Translations under genes and position numbers: made by a program
Part shown: piece by piece, positions 26,668-35,813 of the stretch
Layout: each line of letters begins with the position of its first letter
Numbering within the stretch: the first letter of the stretch is position 1
Assembly: GCF_007786445.1 (NCBI RefSeq)
Contig: NZ_VNJI01000015.1
Span: 62,001-126,000 of the forward strand
DNA: 64,000 nt
Origin: Paenibacillus cremeus
Lineage (GTDB): Bacteria > Bacillota > Bacilli > Paenibacillales > NBRC-103111
Reading direction: 5' to 3'
The notes under the pieces: model-generated
The model's database searches: none
Told to the model about the DNA's origin: nothing
Seen by the model: only the letters and a program-made list of their open reading frames with translations

Positions 26668-27084
26668 ATGGCAATGAACTATGCAAATCAAAATAAATAC
26701 TTAGAGACCTCCATCCAAACAGCAACACCTGCCCAATTATTGATTATGCTGTATGATGGTGCCATTCGGTTTTGCAGATCGGCGATTGAAGCCGTAAATC
26801 AAAAGAAATACGAGGAAGCACACAACTTTTTCGTGCGAACTCAAGATATTGTTATGGAATTTGCTATCACTCTGGATAAGAAGGCGCCTATGGCAGAACA
26901 ATTATTATCGCTTTACGATTATTTCATTTTCCGACTTACTGAAGCGAATACTCAAAAAGTGGTTGAACCCGCACAAGAGGTGCTGGCGCATTTAATGGAA
27001 CTGAAAGAAACCTGGATTCAGGCAGCCAGACAAACGTCGTCACAAGGTGCAGCCACGACGACATCCTACAGCCAAAGCAGATAA
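26668..27084 (+). CDS. fliS: FliS, flagellin export chaperone
   Basis: The 138-residue helical protein begins NQNKYLETSIQTATPAQLLIMLYDGAIRFCRSA, the standard FliS motif, with AGGAGG upstream. FliS binds the C terminus of flagellin in the cytosol, preventing polymerisation before export. The extra C-terminal 15 residues (QGAATTTSYSQSR) are probably disordered. Gene order here is fliS before fliD, the reverse of B. subtilis. Confidence 0.96.
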   Translation: MAMNYANQNKYLETSIQTATPAQLLIMLYDGAIRFCRSAIEAVNQKKYEEAHNFFVRTQDIVMEFAITLDKKAPMAEQLLSLYDYFIFRLTEANTQKVVEPAQEVLAHLMELKETWIQAARQTSSQGAATTTSYSQSR

Positions 27085-27122
27085 CTATTGGAGCATTGCT
27101 ACTAGAAGGACGGTGAATTGAA

Positions 27123-29000
27123 ATGGTAACTAGAATAAATGGGATCTCCTCGGGTATGGATATTGACTCGATGGTTAAGCAACTGATGCAAGCACGCAGG
27201 GCCCCTCTCGATAAATTACAGCAAAAGAAACAAACCTTGCAATGGCAGCAGGATGCTTATCGGGATATGAATAGCAAGATTTTGGACTTAAAAAATGCTG
27301 CTTTTAACATGAAGCTGCAATCCACGTATTTGACGAAAAAAGCGAGTTCTTCGGATGAGTTAGAAGTCTCGGCTACGGGAACGGCTACCGCTACCAATGG
27401 AATTTATAAAATCAATGTATCCCAGTTGGCAGAGGGAGCGGCGCTGACTTCGTCGGGAACCGTAACAAAGCAGGGTGGAGGAGCGATTACGACTTCAAAT
27501 ACAATTGCTGACGTGTACAATACCGTAAATGATTCAAAGCTGACGATTGGCGGAGAGAAGGGTACGGTCACCATCGATGTTAAGAAGACGGCTACATTGG
27601 CGTCCTTTATGGCTAATGTAAATGCTAATTCTGGAGTGACGGGTGTCAGAGTAAGCTTTGATGACTCTATGAAGCGGTTCTTCTTTGTTTCGACTAATAC
27701 AGGGGCCAACGCCAAAGTTGAATTGAACTCAACAGATGCTAATTTTTTATCCAATGTTTTGAAGGTGGGCGGCGGCAGTACCGTAACGGGGTCCGTTGCA
27801 TTCCAAACAACTACTGGAACGGGTTCTCCATATACGGACTCGACCAAACTGATCAATGGCAGTTTGACCGCGGATCAAATCTTCAAGTTTAAATATGATG
27901 TGGATGGGGATGGGACGGCCGAAGAATACAACTTCACCATCACAAACACGACGACGATCGGTTCTTTAATTACACAAATTGATTCCTCCGATCTGGGTAA
28001 ACTTGGCGGAGTTAATGCGCAACTAGATGCAGCCACAGGTAAACTAGTACTAACCTCTCCTGACAATACAAAGCATTTTGAATTTTCAGATGAGACGACA
28101 GACGGTAATGTTTTATCTTCACTTGGATTAGCTAGCGTGTCCGTTGATGCCCCTGCCAAGAGCATAGGAAAAAACGCTCAAATCAAGTATAACGATATCG
28201 ATGCTGAGTTCTCCTCAAACACGTTCTCGGTGAATGGGGTTAATTTTACAGCGAAGAAAGCTTCAAAGGTTGACATAAACATCACGGTTTCTCAAGACAC
28301 CGACGCAGCGTACAATTCCATCAAGACGTTCGTAGATAAGTACAATGAAGTGCTGGATGCGGTGAATAAGAAAACATCCGAAGATAAGTATAGAGACTAT
28401 CAGCCGTTGACGGATGATCAGAGGAAATCGATGTCAGCAGATGACATTAAGCTCTGGGAAGATAAGGCGAAGAGTGGTTTGCTTCGAAATGACTCAATTT
28501 TGTCGGGTGCTGTTAATGAGTTCCGTTCAGACTGGTACTTGTCGGTGTCTGGTATTGCCAATGGCGACTTTAACCAATTAAGCGATATTGGTATATCAAC
28601 GCTGAACTATCAGGAAAAAGGGAAGCTATATATTGACGATACCAAGCTTAAGGCAGCATTGTCCAACAATCCAGAAGAAGTCATGCGTTTGTTTACCAAT
28701 GACGACAAAGATTCCAAGAGCTCGAGTGGAGACGGGGTTGGAGTTAGAATCTATGAAGCGGCAACACGCGTATTAGATAGCCTAAAGACGAAAGCAGGTA
28801 ATTCATTAAGCTCTAGCACAACCTATGAAATTGGTAAGCAGATGACCCAAGTAGATAAAGATATTAGCACCTGGCAAACTCGCCTTACGGACATAGAGAA
28901 TGCATACTATAAGCAATTCACAGCCATGGAAACCGCGATGAATCAATACAACTCGCAAAGTACGTATTTAACGGGGCTGCTGTCTAATGGTTCCCACTAG
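27123..29000 (+). CDS. fliD: FliD, flagellar filament cap
   Basis: The 625-residue protein has the FliD N-terminal pattern (RINGISSGMDIDSMVKQLMQ, then ARRAPLDKLQQKKQTLQWQQ) and the C-terminal helical region (KQMTQVDKDISTWQTRLTDI, then YYKQFTAMETAMNQYNSQST). It forms the pentameric cap that guides flagellin insertion at the filament tip. The middle is beta-rich, including a flagellin-hook IN-like segment. It is longer than the 498-residue B. subtilis protein, with the excess in the middle. Its end overlaps fliT by 14 nt. Confidence 0.95.
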   Translation: MVTRINGISSGMDIDSMVKQLMQARRAPLDKLQQKKQTLQWQQDAYRDMNSKILDLKNAAFNMKLQSTYLTKKASSSDELEVSATGTATATNGIYKINVSQLAEGAALTSSGTVTKQGGGAITTSNTIADVYNTVNDSKLTIGGEKGTVTIDVKKTATLASFMANVNANSGVTGVRVSFDDSMKRFFFVSTNTGANAKVELNSTDANFLSNVLKVGGGSTVTGSVAFQTTTGTGSPYTDSTKLINGSLTADQIFKFKYDVDGDGTAEEYNFTITNTTTIGSLITQIDSSDLGKLGGVNAQLDAATGKLVLTSPDNTKHFEFSDETTDGNVLSSLGLASVSVDAPAKSIGKNAQIKYNDIDAEFSSNTFSVNGVNFTAKKASKVDINITVSQDTDAAYNSIKTFVDKYNEVLDAVNKKTSEDKYRDYQPLTDDQRKSMSADDIKLWEDKAKSGLLRNDSILSGAVNEFRSDWYLSVSGIANGDFNQLSDIGISTLNYQEKGKLYIDDTKLKAALSNNPEEVMRLFTNDDKDSKSSSGDGVGVRIYEAATRVLDSLKTKAGNSLSSSTTYEIGKQMTQVDKDISTWQTRLTDIENAYYKQFTAMETAMNQYNSQSTYLTGLLSNGSH

Positions 29001-29337
29001 TATGGATGAATTAGTTCAGCTGCTAGAAGCATTGACGGATCAATTGATTAGCGAGATCGAGCATGTGGACTACCAGGCGATGGAGCGTTTCGTTGAACGG
29101 AGAGAGAGCATTATAGCCGGGATCCGGGCGGTGGAAGGTCAGCAGCCTATTCAAGACAAGCACAAGGAAAGCATCAAGCGAGTCATGCAGTACGACCCGA
29201 TCATTACTCGGAAAATCGCCTTTTTCTGCAATGAAGCTCGGCTTAAAATGCAGGGAATACAGCAGGCCAATACGCAGAGAAACGTTTATGATGCGGCTTA
29301 TGGGTCGGATAGTCTCTTTTTCGATAAGCGCAAGTGA
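28987..29337 (+). CDS. fliT: FliT-like flagellar protein
   Basis: The 116-residue helical protein begins in the last codons of fliD, suggesting translational coupling. Its helix-rich sequence (MDELVQLLEALTDQLISEIE, then KRVMQYDPIITRKIAFFCNE) and position after fliD match FliT of Bacilli, a chaperone for the cap protein. Sequence conservation in this family is low, so the name rests mainly on position and size. A strong terminator follows at 29355. Confidence 0.8.
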   Translation: MVPTSMDELVQLLEALTDQLISEIEHVDYQAMERFVERRESIIAGIRAVEGQQPIQDKHKESIKRVMQYDPIITRKIAFFCNEARLKMQGIQQANTQRNVYDAAYGSDSLFFDKRK

Positions 29338-29354
29338 ATGTGCACAGGCACTAG

Positions 29355-29380
29355 CCTCCTGAGAAATCAGGAGGTTTTTT
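29355..29380 (+). terminator. Terminator of the flaG-fliT operon
   Basis: CCTCCTGA and TCAGGAGG form a perfect 8-bp stem closed by a GAAA tetraloop, then six T residues. Confidence 0.93.
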
Positions 29381-29395
29381 AATCCCCAGCCCCCC

Positions 29396-29425
29396 TGTGG
29401 ACAATGTGTATAACTCTGTTGATAA
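29396..29425 (+). promoter_or_regulatory. Cluster of three DnaA-box-like motifs
   Basis: TGTGGACAA (29396-29404), TGTGTATAA (29405-29413) and TGTTGATAA (29417-29425) lie in the same orientation. The middle one is a perfect TTATNCACA box on the other strand; the outer two each differ at one base. The cluster lies far upstream of any start codon, in the gap before the cold-shock gene. Confidence 0.45.
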
Positions 29426-29542
29426 CTTTGCAGAAAATGTCGAAAAAGCTTGATATAACAGGCTTTTTTACTGTGAATACATTATTAAGAACATGTTAAT
29501 ACTGGAATTTTCTAAATATTTTGCTAACATCTTTGAGAGTAA

Positions 29543-29572
29543 TTGACATGGGCAAGTTTGGGATGATATATT
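29543..29572 (+). promoter_or_regulatory. Promoter of the cold-shock gene
   Basis: TTGACA (29543-29548) and TATATT (29567-29572) are 18 bp apart, with an extended -10 TGA just before the -10. This predicts a strong promoter and a leader of about 50 nt. Confidence 0.65.
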
Positions 29573-29631
29573 CGAAATGTGAGCTAAAACGCTTGCATTA
29601 AAGTTATTTGATAATGAAGGGAATGTTTTGA

Positions 29632-29829
29632 ATGCAAGGTAAAGTGAAATGGTTTAACGCAGAAAAAGGTTACGGTTTCATCGAGCGCGAAGATGGCGGC
29701 GACGTATTCGTTCACTTCTCCGCGATCCAATCCGAAGGGTTCAAAACTTTGGAAGAAGGTCAATCCGTAGAATTCGATATCGTAGAGGGCGCACGCGGTC
29801 CTCAAGCAGCTAACGTAATCAAGTTGTAA
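29632..29829 (+). CDS. Cold-shock protein (CspA/CspB family)
   Basis: The 65-residue protein is a single OB-fold cold-shock domain, [18 protein letters not shown], with RNP1 (KGYGFIE) and RNP2 (VFVHF) intact. It binds single-stranded RNA/DNA and melts RNA structure, helping translation and transcription at low temperature or in fast growth. It is monocistronic, with its own strong promoter and a terminator. Codon bias is that of an abundant protein. Confidence 0.96.
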   Translation: MQGKVKWFNAEKGYGFIEREDGGDVFVHFSAIQSEGFKTLEEGQSVEFDIVEGARGPQAANVIKL

Positions 29830-29893
29830 TCATCCGGCCGTTCGGCCGACCGATAGATGGTTAACGGTTTGAAGAGTAGCAGCGACGGCAGAC

Positions 29894-29930
29894 AGCACCT
29901 TGGAGCAATCCGGGGTGTTGTTTTTGTTTT
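29894..29930 (+). terminator. Terminator of the cold-shock gene
   Basis: AGCACCTTGGA (29894-29904) pairs with TCCGGGGTGTT (29909-29919) with several G-T pairs, loop GCAA, then GTTTTTGTTTT. Confidence 0.75.
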
Positions 29931-30043
29931 GATCTAAATTTGATAATTAGGCAGCGGCAGGGGCATCCTGTGTACTGGTTTATTAATATTTTGTGATAAT
30001 TGTCAGAATATTTGTAAATTTGCGGTTAAAAAATAAAGGATTT

Positions 30044-30071
30044 TTGGCTGCCTATATGGAATATATATAGT
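30044..30071 (+). promoter_or_regulatory. Putative promoter of hpf
   Basis: TTGGCT (30044-30049) and TATAGT (30066-30071, five of six) are 16 bp apart. No sigma-B or sigma-H motif like those of B. subtilis yvyD was found. Confidence 0.4.
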
Positions 30072-30096
30072 GTAGGAACGAAAGGAGGAGTAGTAC

Positions 30097-30645
30097 ATGA
30101 AATTCAACATTCGCGGTGAAAACATCGAGGTAACTGAGGCTTTAAGGGACCATGTTGAGAAAAAGCTGAGCAGGCTGGAAAGGTACTTTGAAGCTCCCCC
30201 TACATCGGAAGTTAGCGTCACGTTAAGCGTAGTTAAAGGACTACAAACCATTGAGGTTACAATCCCACTCACAGGGTTTATGCTGAGAGCAGAGGAGAAG
30301 CACGCGGATCTATATGCTTCCGTTGATCTAGTAGTAGACAAGCTAGAGCGCCAAATCCGCAAAGCCAAAACGAAAGCCAACCGAAAAATTCGCCAAGAGG
30401 GCGGCATCAAGGATTTATTCCGTGTCGATCAAGGCGTGACATATGTCTTGGAGGACGAAGACGACTTCGAGCTGGTTCGAACGAAGCAGTTTACGCTGAA
30501 ACCGATGGATATCGAGGAAGCGATTTTGCAAATGAATATGGTGGGTCATAGTTTCTTTGTTTTCGCCAATTCCGATACGTCGGAAGTTAATGTGGTATAT
30601 AAGCGTAATGACGGCAAATATGGCTTAATCGAACCGGCCCGTTAA
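30097..30645 (+). CDS. hpf: Long-form ribosome hibernation promoting factor
   Basis: The 182-residue protein is of the long HPF type. Residues 1-105 are the S30AE domain (MKFNIRGENIEVTEALRDHV, RKAKTKANRKIRQ), which binds the 30S decoding region. Residues 125-182 are the C-terminal dimerisation domain (KPMDIEEAILQMNMVGHSFF, then VVYKRNDGKYGLIEP). It pairs 70S ribosomes into inactive 100S dimers in stationary phase. The ribosome site is AAAGGAGGAG. It lies before secA as in B. subtilis (yvyD-secA). Confidence 0.96.
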   Translation: MKFNIRGENIEVTEALRDHVEKKLSRLERYFEAPPTSEVSVTLSVVKGLQTIEVTIPLTGFMLRAEEKHADLYASVDLVVDKLERQIRKAKTKANRKIRQEGGIKDLFRVDQGVTYVLEDEDDFELVRTKQFTLKPMDIEEAILQMNMVGHSFFVFANSDTSEVNVVYKRNDGKYGLIEPAR

Positions 30646-30665
30646 GCGTCGGAGCGTAGGTAAAC

Positions 30666-30753
30666 AAGAGCTTGTCCGCAACTTTTTCGGTGGTTTCATC
30701 GTATCTCTTGCTGAGATGCGGTGTCCGCCGTCATGCGGACAGGCTCTTTTTAG
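30666..30753 (+). terminator. Rod-like terminator after hpf
   Basis: A 15-bp stem (30666-30680 with 30734-30748, one G-T pair) encloses a 53-nt structured loop with a 6-bp helix (CGGTGG with CCGCCG) and a 5-bp hairpin (ATCTC with GAGAT), then TTTTT. It is much longer than needed for a simple terminator. Confidence 0.7.
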
Positions 30754-30778
30754 TAGCTGAGGGAAATGCTGCGGTTTG

Positions 30779-30807
30779 TTGCGATGCGTGTCGCAAACTG
30801 CTACAAT
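30779..30807 (+). promoter_or_regulatory. Putative promoter of secA
   Basis: TTGCGA (30779-30784, four of six) and TACAAT (30802-30807, five of six) are separated by 17 bp, 45 bp before the secA start. Confidence 0.5.
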
Positions 30808-30851
30808 TTACACTAAGGATAACTGTTCGAAAAAGGAAGGGGATTAGCAGC

Positions 30852-33353
30852 ATGCTAGGACTCGTGAAAAAGATATTTGGTGACGCGAACGAGCGCGAAT
30901 TAAAGCGGATGTGGAAAGCTGTTGAATATATTAATTCCTTGGAGCCATCCATTGAGGTATTGTCAGACGAAGAACTGCGCAACAAGACCGTGGAATTCCG
31001 GGAACGTTTGGATAAAGGAGAAGACCTGGACGATCTGCTGCCGGAGGCATTCGCCGTTGTGCGGGAAGCTGGGAAGCGGGTGCTGGGCAAGCGTCATTAT
31101 GATGTTCAGCTGATTGGCGGTATGGTGCTTCATGAGGGCCAGATTGCCGAGATGCGTACAGGGGAAGGGAAAACGCTCGTAGGAACGTTGCCGGTTTATT
31201 TGAATGCACTTGCCGGCCGAGGCGTACACGTGGTAACGGTCAATGATTACTTGGCGCAGCGCGACAGCGGCGAGATGGGTCAAATTTATTCCTTCCTGGG
31301 TATGACGGTTGGGGTAAACCTGCCGAACATGCAGCCGGCGGAGAAGCAAGAAGTATATGCATGCGATATTACGTACGGGACGAACAATGAGTTCGGCTTC
31401 GACTATTTGCGCGACAATATGGTGGTATACAAAGAGCAGATGGTGCAGCGGCCGCTTTATTTTGCGGTTATTGACGAGGTGGATTCGATCCTCGTGGATG
31501 AAGCCCGGACACCGCTCATTATTTCCGGACAAGCTGCCAAATCCACGGATTTGTACTACATGGCCGATCATTTTGTGAGCAAGCTGCAAGCGGAAGAGGA
31601 CTATACCTTCGATGAGAAGCTGCGTTCCGTTGCGCTGACCGAAGTGGGTGTGGAGAAAGCGGAAACCACATTTGGGATTGAAAACTTGTTTGACCATGAA
31701 CATGTGACCTTGAACCATCATATCCAGCAGGCACTGAAGGCTCATGTCATTATGCGCCGCGATGTCGATTATGTGGTACAAGACGATGAAATCGTAATTG
31801 TTGACGAATTTACGGGCCGTTTAATGGTAGGTCGTCGCTACAGCGAGGGGCTGCACCAAGCGATCGAGGCCAAAGAGCGGATTACCGTTCAAAACGAATC
31901 GATGACGCTCGCAACGATTACTTTACAGAACTATTTCCGGATGTACCGCAAGCTGTCGGGGATGACCGGTACCGCGAAGACGGAAGAGGAAGAGCTGAAG
32001 AAAATTTACGGGCTAGAGGTTATTGTCGTTCCGACGAACAAACCGACGATCCGTAAAGATATACCGGATGTTGTATACAAATCGATTCCAAGCAAATTCC
32101 GTGCAGTAGTGAATGAAATTGCCGAGCGCCATAAGAATAAACAACCGGTGCTGGTCGGTACCGTGTCTATCGAGAACTCCGAAATCCTGTCGGAAATGCT
32201 GAAGAAAAAAGGCGTTCCGCACAAGGTACTGAATGCGAAGTACCATGCGGAAGAAGCAGAGATCGTAGCTCTCGCTGGACAGGCTGGCGCCGTAACGATT
32301 GCCACCAACATGGCGGGCCGTGGTACGGACATCATGCTGGGCGAGGGTGTGGCCGATCTTGGCGGGCTGCATATTATAGGTACGGAACGACATGAGAGCC
32401 GCCGGATCGATAACCAGCTGCGCGGTCGTGCCGGCCGTCAGGGTGACCCGGGTTCTTCGCAGTTCTACTTGTCCTTGGAAGATGAATTGATGCGTCGCTT
32501 CGGCGCTGAGAATATCATGGGTATGATGGACCGCCTCGGCTTCGAAGAGGACCAGCCGATTGAGAGCAAGCTGATCTCGAAGGCGATCGAGTCGGCTCAG
32601 AAGCGCGTAGAGGGTAACAACTTCGACGTGCGGAAGATCGTCCTCCAGTATGACGATGTCATGAACCAACAGCGGGAGATCATCTACAAGCAGCGCCGCG
32701 AAGTCATTGAATCGGAGAATATCCGCGACATCGTGCTGGGCATGATGATGCCGGTCATAGACCGCATCGTTGAAGCTCACTGCTCAAGTGATCTCGTACC
32801 GGAGGAATGGGATCTGCAAGCCATTGTCGATTACGCGAACGGTACGTTCCTGCACGAGGGCCAGCTGTCCAAAGACGAGCTCTGGGGCAAGGAAAAAGAA
32901 GAGATCATCGAGTTCATCAAAGATCTGCTGAGACGCCTCTACGAAGAGCGCGAAGAGCAAATCGGCGTGTTTATGCGCGAATTTGAGAAAGTGGTTGTGC
33001 TGCGTGCGGTCGACAGCAAGTGGATGGATCACATCGACGCTATGGATCAGCTGCGTTCCGGTATTCACCTTCGTGCGTACGGCGGCACCGATCCGCTGCG
33101 TGAATACCAGTTCGAAGGCTACGAAATGTTCCAAGAGATGATCCAAAGCATCCAAGAGGAAGTAGCGACCTATATCATGAAGGCTCACGTAGAAACGAAC
33201 CTGGTTCGTGAAGCGGTAGTCGATGAGCATGAGATGGCTACGAACGGCGAGCCTGCGCCGAAGCGTCCGGTCGTCAACAACGATCCGATCGGCCGAAACG
33301 ATCTGTGTCCTTGCGGCAGCGGCAAAAAGTATAAGCAATGTCACGGGGTATAA
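30852..33353 (+). CDS. secA: SecA, preprotein translocase ATPase
   Basis: The start ATG 30852 ([19 protein letters not shown]) follows AAAGGAAGGGG and gives 833 residues, close to B. subtilis SecA (841). SecA drives unfolded preproteins through SecYEG. Visible features are Walker A MRTGEGKT near residue 101, [14 protein letters not shown] (Walker B), the cross-linking region with [40 protein letters not shown] (motif VI) and the C-terminal SecB/zinc-binding tail [14 protein letters not shown]. In this host it must export the S-layer and other signal-peptide proteins listed here. The upstream open frame to 30672 overlaps the hpf terminator and is not coding. Confidence 0.98.
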   Translation: MLGLVKKIFGDANERELKRMWKAVEYINSLEPSIEVLSDEELRNKTVEFRERLDKGEDLDDLLPEAFAVVREAGKRVLGKRHYDVQLIGGMVLHEGQIAEMRTGEGKTLVGTLPVYLNALAGRGVHVVTVNDYLAQRDSGEMGQIYSFLGMTVGVNLPNMQPAEKQEVYACDITYGTNNEFGFDYLRDNMVVYKEQMVQRPLYFAVIDEVDSILVDEARTPLIISGQAAKSTDLYYMADHFVSKLQAEEDYTFDEKLRSVALTEVGVEKAETTFGIENLFDHEHVTLNHHIQQALKAHVIMRRDVDYVVQDDEIVIVDEFTGRLMVGRRYSEGLHQAIEAKERITVQNESMTLATITLQNYFRMYRKLSGMTGTAKTEEEELKKIYGLEVIVVPTNKPTIRKDIPDVVYKSIPSKFRAVVNEIAERHKNKQPVLVGTVSIENSEILSEMLKKKGVPHKVLNAKYHAEEAEIVALAGQAGAVTIATNMAGRGTDIMLGEGVADLGGLHIIGTERHESRRIDNQLRGRAGRQGDPGSSQFYLSLEDELMRRFGAENIMGMMDRLGFEEDQPIESKLISKAIESAQKRVEGNNFDVRKIVLQYDDVMNQQREIIYKQRREVIESENIRDIVLGMMMPVIDRIVEAHCSSDLVPEEWDLQAIVDYANGTFLHEGQLSKDELWGKEKEEIIEFIKDLLRRLYEEREEQIGVFMREFEKVVVLRAVDSKWMDHIDAMDQLRSGIHLRAYGGTDPLREYQFEGYEMFQEMIQSIQEEVATYIMKAHVETNLVREAVVDEHEMATNGEPAPKRPVVNNDPIGRNDLCPCGSGKKYKQCHGV

Positions 33354-33378
33354 GTAAAGCAAGTCTGAAGGCATAGAG

Positions 33379-33453
33379 GGAGGTTGGAGCTAAGAGTGCG
33401 GTGGTCAGGGGAAGGTGCTGACAACCGTGGGCGAGGCTCCGGTCTCCTTTTTC
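33379..33453 (+). terminator. Branched terminator after secA
   Basis: GGAGGTTGGAGC (33379-33390) pairs with GCTCCGGTCTCC (33436-33447) over 12 bp with G-T pairs, enclosing a second helix (GGTGGTCAG with CTGACAACC, one mismatch), then six T residues. Confidence 0.7.
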
Positions 33454-33492
33454 GCGAAGAGGCAAGTAAAATGATGATTGAGGTGCTGCGAC

Positions 33493-34612
33493 ATGTTAGA
33501 GGCGGATGTAAAGCGGGATTTGCAAGAAACGGCCAAGCGATTGGCTGAGCTCAGGGGGTCTCTTTGACTTAGATCTGAAGCTCGAGCAGATTGCCGATTA
33601 TGAAGAGAAGATGTCGGCGCCGGATTTCTGGGACGACAATGAGAAAGCGCAGAAGCTGATTGCGGAGATGAATGGTGTCAAAGGCAGCGTGGATCAAATC
33701 CAAGCGCTGGTGACCGAGTTCGAGGACCTGGAGCTGATGGTGGAGCTGATGGTGGAGGAGCAGGATGACAGCATGGCGGCGGACATTACGGCCGGGATTG
33801 CCGCGCTGGTGAAGAAGCTCGAGGATTTTGAGCTGCAGCTCTTGCTCAATCAGCCTTATGATAAGATGGATGCGATTTTGGAGCTGCATCCGGGAGCGGG
33901 CGGCACGGAGTCGCAAGACTGGGCCGAGATGCTGCTGCGCATGTACCGCCGCTGGGCGGAAAAGCGTGACTTCAAGGTGGAGGTGCTCGACTATTTGCCG
34001 GGTGACGAAGCCGGGGTGAAGAGCGTGACGCTGCTCATTAAAGGGTATAATGCATACGGGTATTTGAAAGCGGAGAAGGGTGTGCACCGGCTGGTGCGGA
34101 TCTCCCCATTCGACGCTTCGGGCCGCAGGCATACGTCATTCGTCTCGTGCGATATTATGCCGGAGATCGACGACGATGTGGAAATCGAGATTCGTACCGA
34201 GGATCTAAAGGTCGATGTGTATCGTGCCAGCGGTGCCGGAGGTCAGCATATCAATACGACGGACTCTGCCGTGCGGATGACCCATATTCCTACCGGTGTG
34301 GTGGTGAGCTGCCAGACCGAACGCTCCCAGATTAAGAACCGCGAACGCTGTATGAAAATGCTGCGCTCCAAGCTCTACGAGAAAAAAATCGAAGAGCAGC
34401 AAAAGCAGCTGGCGGAAATCCGCGGCGAAGTGGCGGACATTGCCTGGGGAAGCCAGATTCGTTCCTACGTATTCCATCCGTACAGCATGGTGAAGGATCA
34501 CCGGACACTGGAGGAAACAGGGAACATTGGGGCGGTCATGGACGGCGATTTGGATGCGTTCATCGATGCATACTTGCGCAAGCAGATCACGAAGCCGGAA
34601 AAAGAAGCGTAA
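33493..34612 (+). CDS. prfB: Peptide chain release factor 2, with programmed +1 frameshift
   Basis: Reading starts at ATG 33493 (GAGGTG upstream) and runs 24 codons ([20 protein letters not shown]) to CTT, where an in-frame TGA (33565-33567) stops it. The site AGGGGGTCTCTTTGAC is the standard RF2 recoding signal: an internal Shine-Dalgarno AGGGGG, slippery CTT and TGA-C. Skipping T33565 continues in the frame of GAC 33566 through to 34612, giving 372 residues. The frameshift autoregulates RF2, since low RF2 favours the shift. Further marks are the stop-codon-reading tripeptide SPF near residue 205 and GGQ at residues 249-251. RF2 releases peptides at UGA and UAA. Confidence 0.97.
33553..33568 (+). 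promoter_or_regulatory. RF2 +1 recoding site
   Basis: AGGGGG (internal Shine-Dalgarno), TCT, CTT (slippery codon), TGA (stop), C. Ribosomes slip from CTT to the +1 frame TTT so that GAC is read next. Confidence 0.93.
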
Positions 34613-34656
34613 GTGTTTTAATGACCCAGAATTTATAAAAACCAAGGGATAAGATC

Positions 34657-34755
34657 ATCCTACACTTGAAGTATACGCTCCAGCCGCAAGGGTACGACGC
34701 GATCGTCGTTGTCCTTGCCCGGCATGTCGAGCGTGACGGGAGTGTAGGATTTTTT
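34657..34755 (+). terminator. Long rod-like terminator after prfB
   Basis: ATCCTACACT (34657-34666) and AGTGTAGGAT (34741-34750) pair perfectly. Inside are CGCTC with GAGCG, GCC with GGC, GCAAGG with CCTTGC, and ACGACG with CGTCGT closed by CGAT, so nearly the whole 94 nt can pair. TTTTTT follows. An open frame crosses it (34666-34782) but is unlikely to be coding. Confidence 0.7.
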
Positions 34756-34782
34756 GTACGTCCGGGAGAGGATGAGACTGGT

Positions 34783-35709
34783 ATGAAGAGCACGAAGGAG
34801 CAAATAGAGAGGGCATTAGGGGAAAAGAGACGAAGGGGAGGAAGACGCTCGGCGGGCGCTGGAAATAGGCTTTGGAAGGAATATGCGCTGCTGGTGATCG
34901 GATCGCTGATTATTGCGGTGAGCTTTAATATGTTTTTTGTCCCGAATCAAGTGGCCTCCGGAGGCGTGTCGGGGATCAGCATCATTATCAATTACTTGAC
35001 GGGGATCGAGCCGGCGATCACGCAGTGGGCGCTGAATATTCCGCTCTTCATCTTAGGCACGCTGCTGCTCGGGGGACATTTTGGAGTGAAGACGGCTGTT
35101 GGCTCGGTCATTCTGCCGCTGCTCGTTCTAGTTACGCGTCATGTGCCGGCAATTACAGACAATGTACTGCTGGCGAGCATCTATGGCGGTATCTTAGTTG
35201 GCCTGGGGCTCGGGCTCGTGTTTCGAGGACGGGGATCGACCGGGGGCCTGGATTTGGCGGCGCAATTATTACATAAGTATACAGGTATTGGGCTGGGGCT
35301 GTGCGTAGCGCTCCTGGACGGAACGGTCATCGTTTCGGCGGGGTTCGTGTTCACTCCGGAGAAGGCGCTGTATGCGCTGATTGGGCTGTTCGTTACAAGC
35401 AAAACGATCAATGTGGTACAAGTAGGACTCAGCTATTCGAAGGTGGCATTTATCATCTCGGAAGCGTCGGAACCGATTCGGCAGGCGATTCTGCATGATC
35501 TGGACCGCGGGCTGACCAAAATGCAGGCAACGGGAGGCTACACGGGAGAGGATCGTACCGTACTGATGGTCGTGGTGGGACAGACCGAGGTCAGTCGGTT
35601 GAAGGAGCTAGTGCGCAGCATTGATCCGGGGGCGTTTGTCATTTTGAGCGATACGAACGAAGTGCTGGGAGAGGGCTTTAAGCTTCCTAGTACGGGGATG
35701 AATCCATAA
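34783..35709 (+). CDS. YitT-family membrane protein (DUF161 plus DUF2179)
   Basis: From ATG 34783 (GGGAGAGG upstream) the protein has 308 residues. A basic N terminus (KRRRGGRRSAG) precedes five to six membrane helices (ALLVIGSLIIAVSFNMFFVP, WALNIPLFILGTLLLGGHFG, SVILPLLVLVT, LLASIYGGILVGLGLGLVFR). The family signatures NQVASGGVSGISIIIN and FRGRGSTGGLDLAAQL are clear. The cytosolic C-terminal domain (GYTGEDRTVLMVVVGQTEVS) is DUF2179. Family members are of unknown biochemical role. The open frame runs up to 34666, through the prfB terminator, so the later start is preferred. Confidence 0.87.
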   Translation: MKSTKEQIERALGEKRRRGGRRSAGAGNRLWKEYALLVIGSLIIAVSFNMFFVPNQVASGGVSGISIIINYLTGIEPAITQWALNIPLFILGTLLLGGHFGVKTAVGSVILPLLVLVTRHVPAITDNVLLASIYGGILVGLGLGLVFRGRGSTGGLDLAAQLLHKYTGIGLGLCVALLDGTVIVSAGFVFTPEKALYALIGLFVTSKTINVVQVGLSYSKVAFIISEASEPIRQAILHDLDRGLTKMQATGGYTGEDRTVLMVVVGQTEVSRLKELVRSIDPGAFVILSDTNEVLGEGFKLPSTGMNP

Positions 35710-35813
35710 GGCGCAGCCGAGCGGAAGCGGGAAAAAGATGATTGAATTCGTTTTCAAATTTCGGTACGATGGGGTCGTAAGAGCATTGGGCGGATCGGAG
35801 GCGGTTGTGCGGC

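Noticed and set aside
30672-30851. N-terminal extension of SecA from the upstream open frame
   Set aside because: It crosses the hpf terminator and secA promoter; SecA proteins start at MLGL-like sequence, which is ATG 30852.
33493-33567. prfB as a pseudogene broken by TGA
   Set aside because: The stop lies in a perfect RF2 recoding context and the rest of the protein is intact.
34666-34782. N-terminal extension of the YitT protein
   Set aside because: The stretch is the fully paired prfB terminator and shows no YitT similarity; it is open by chance.
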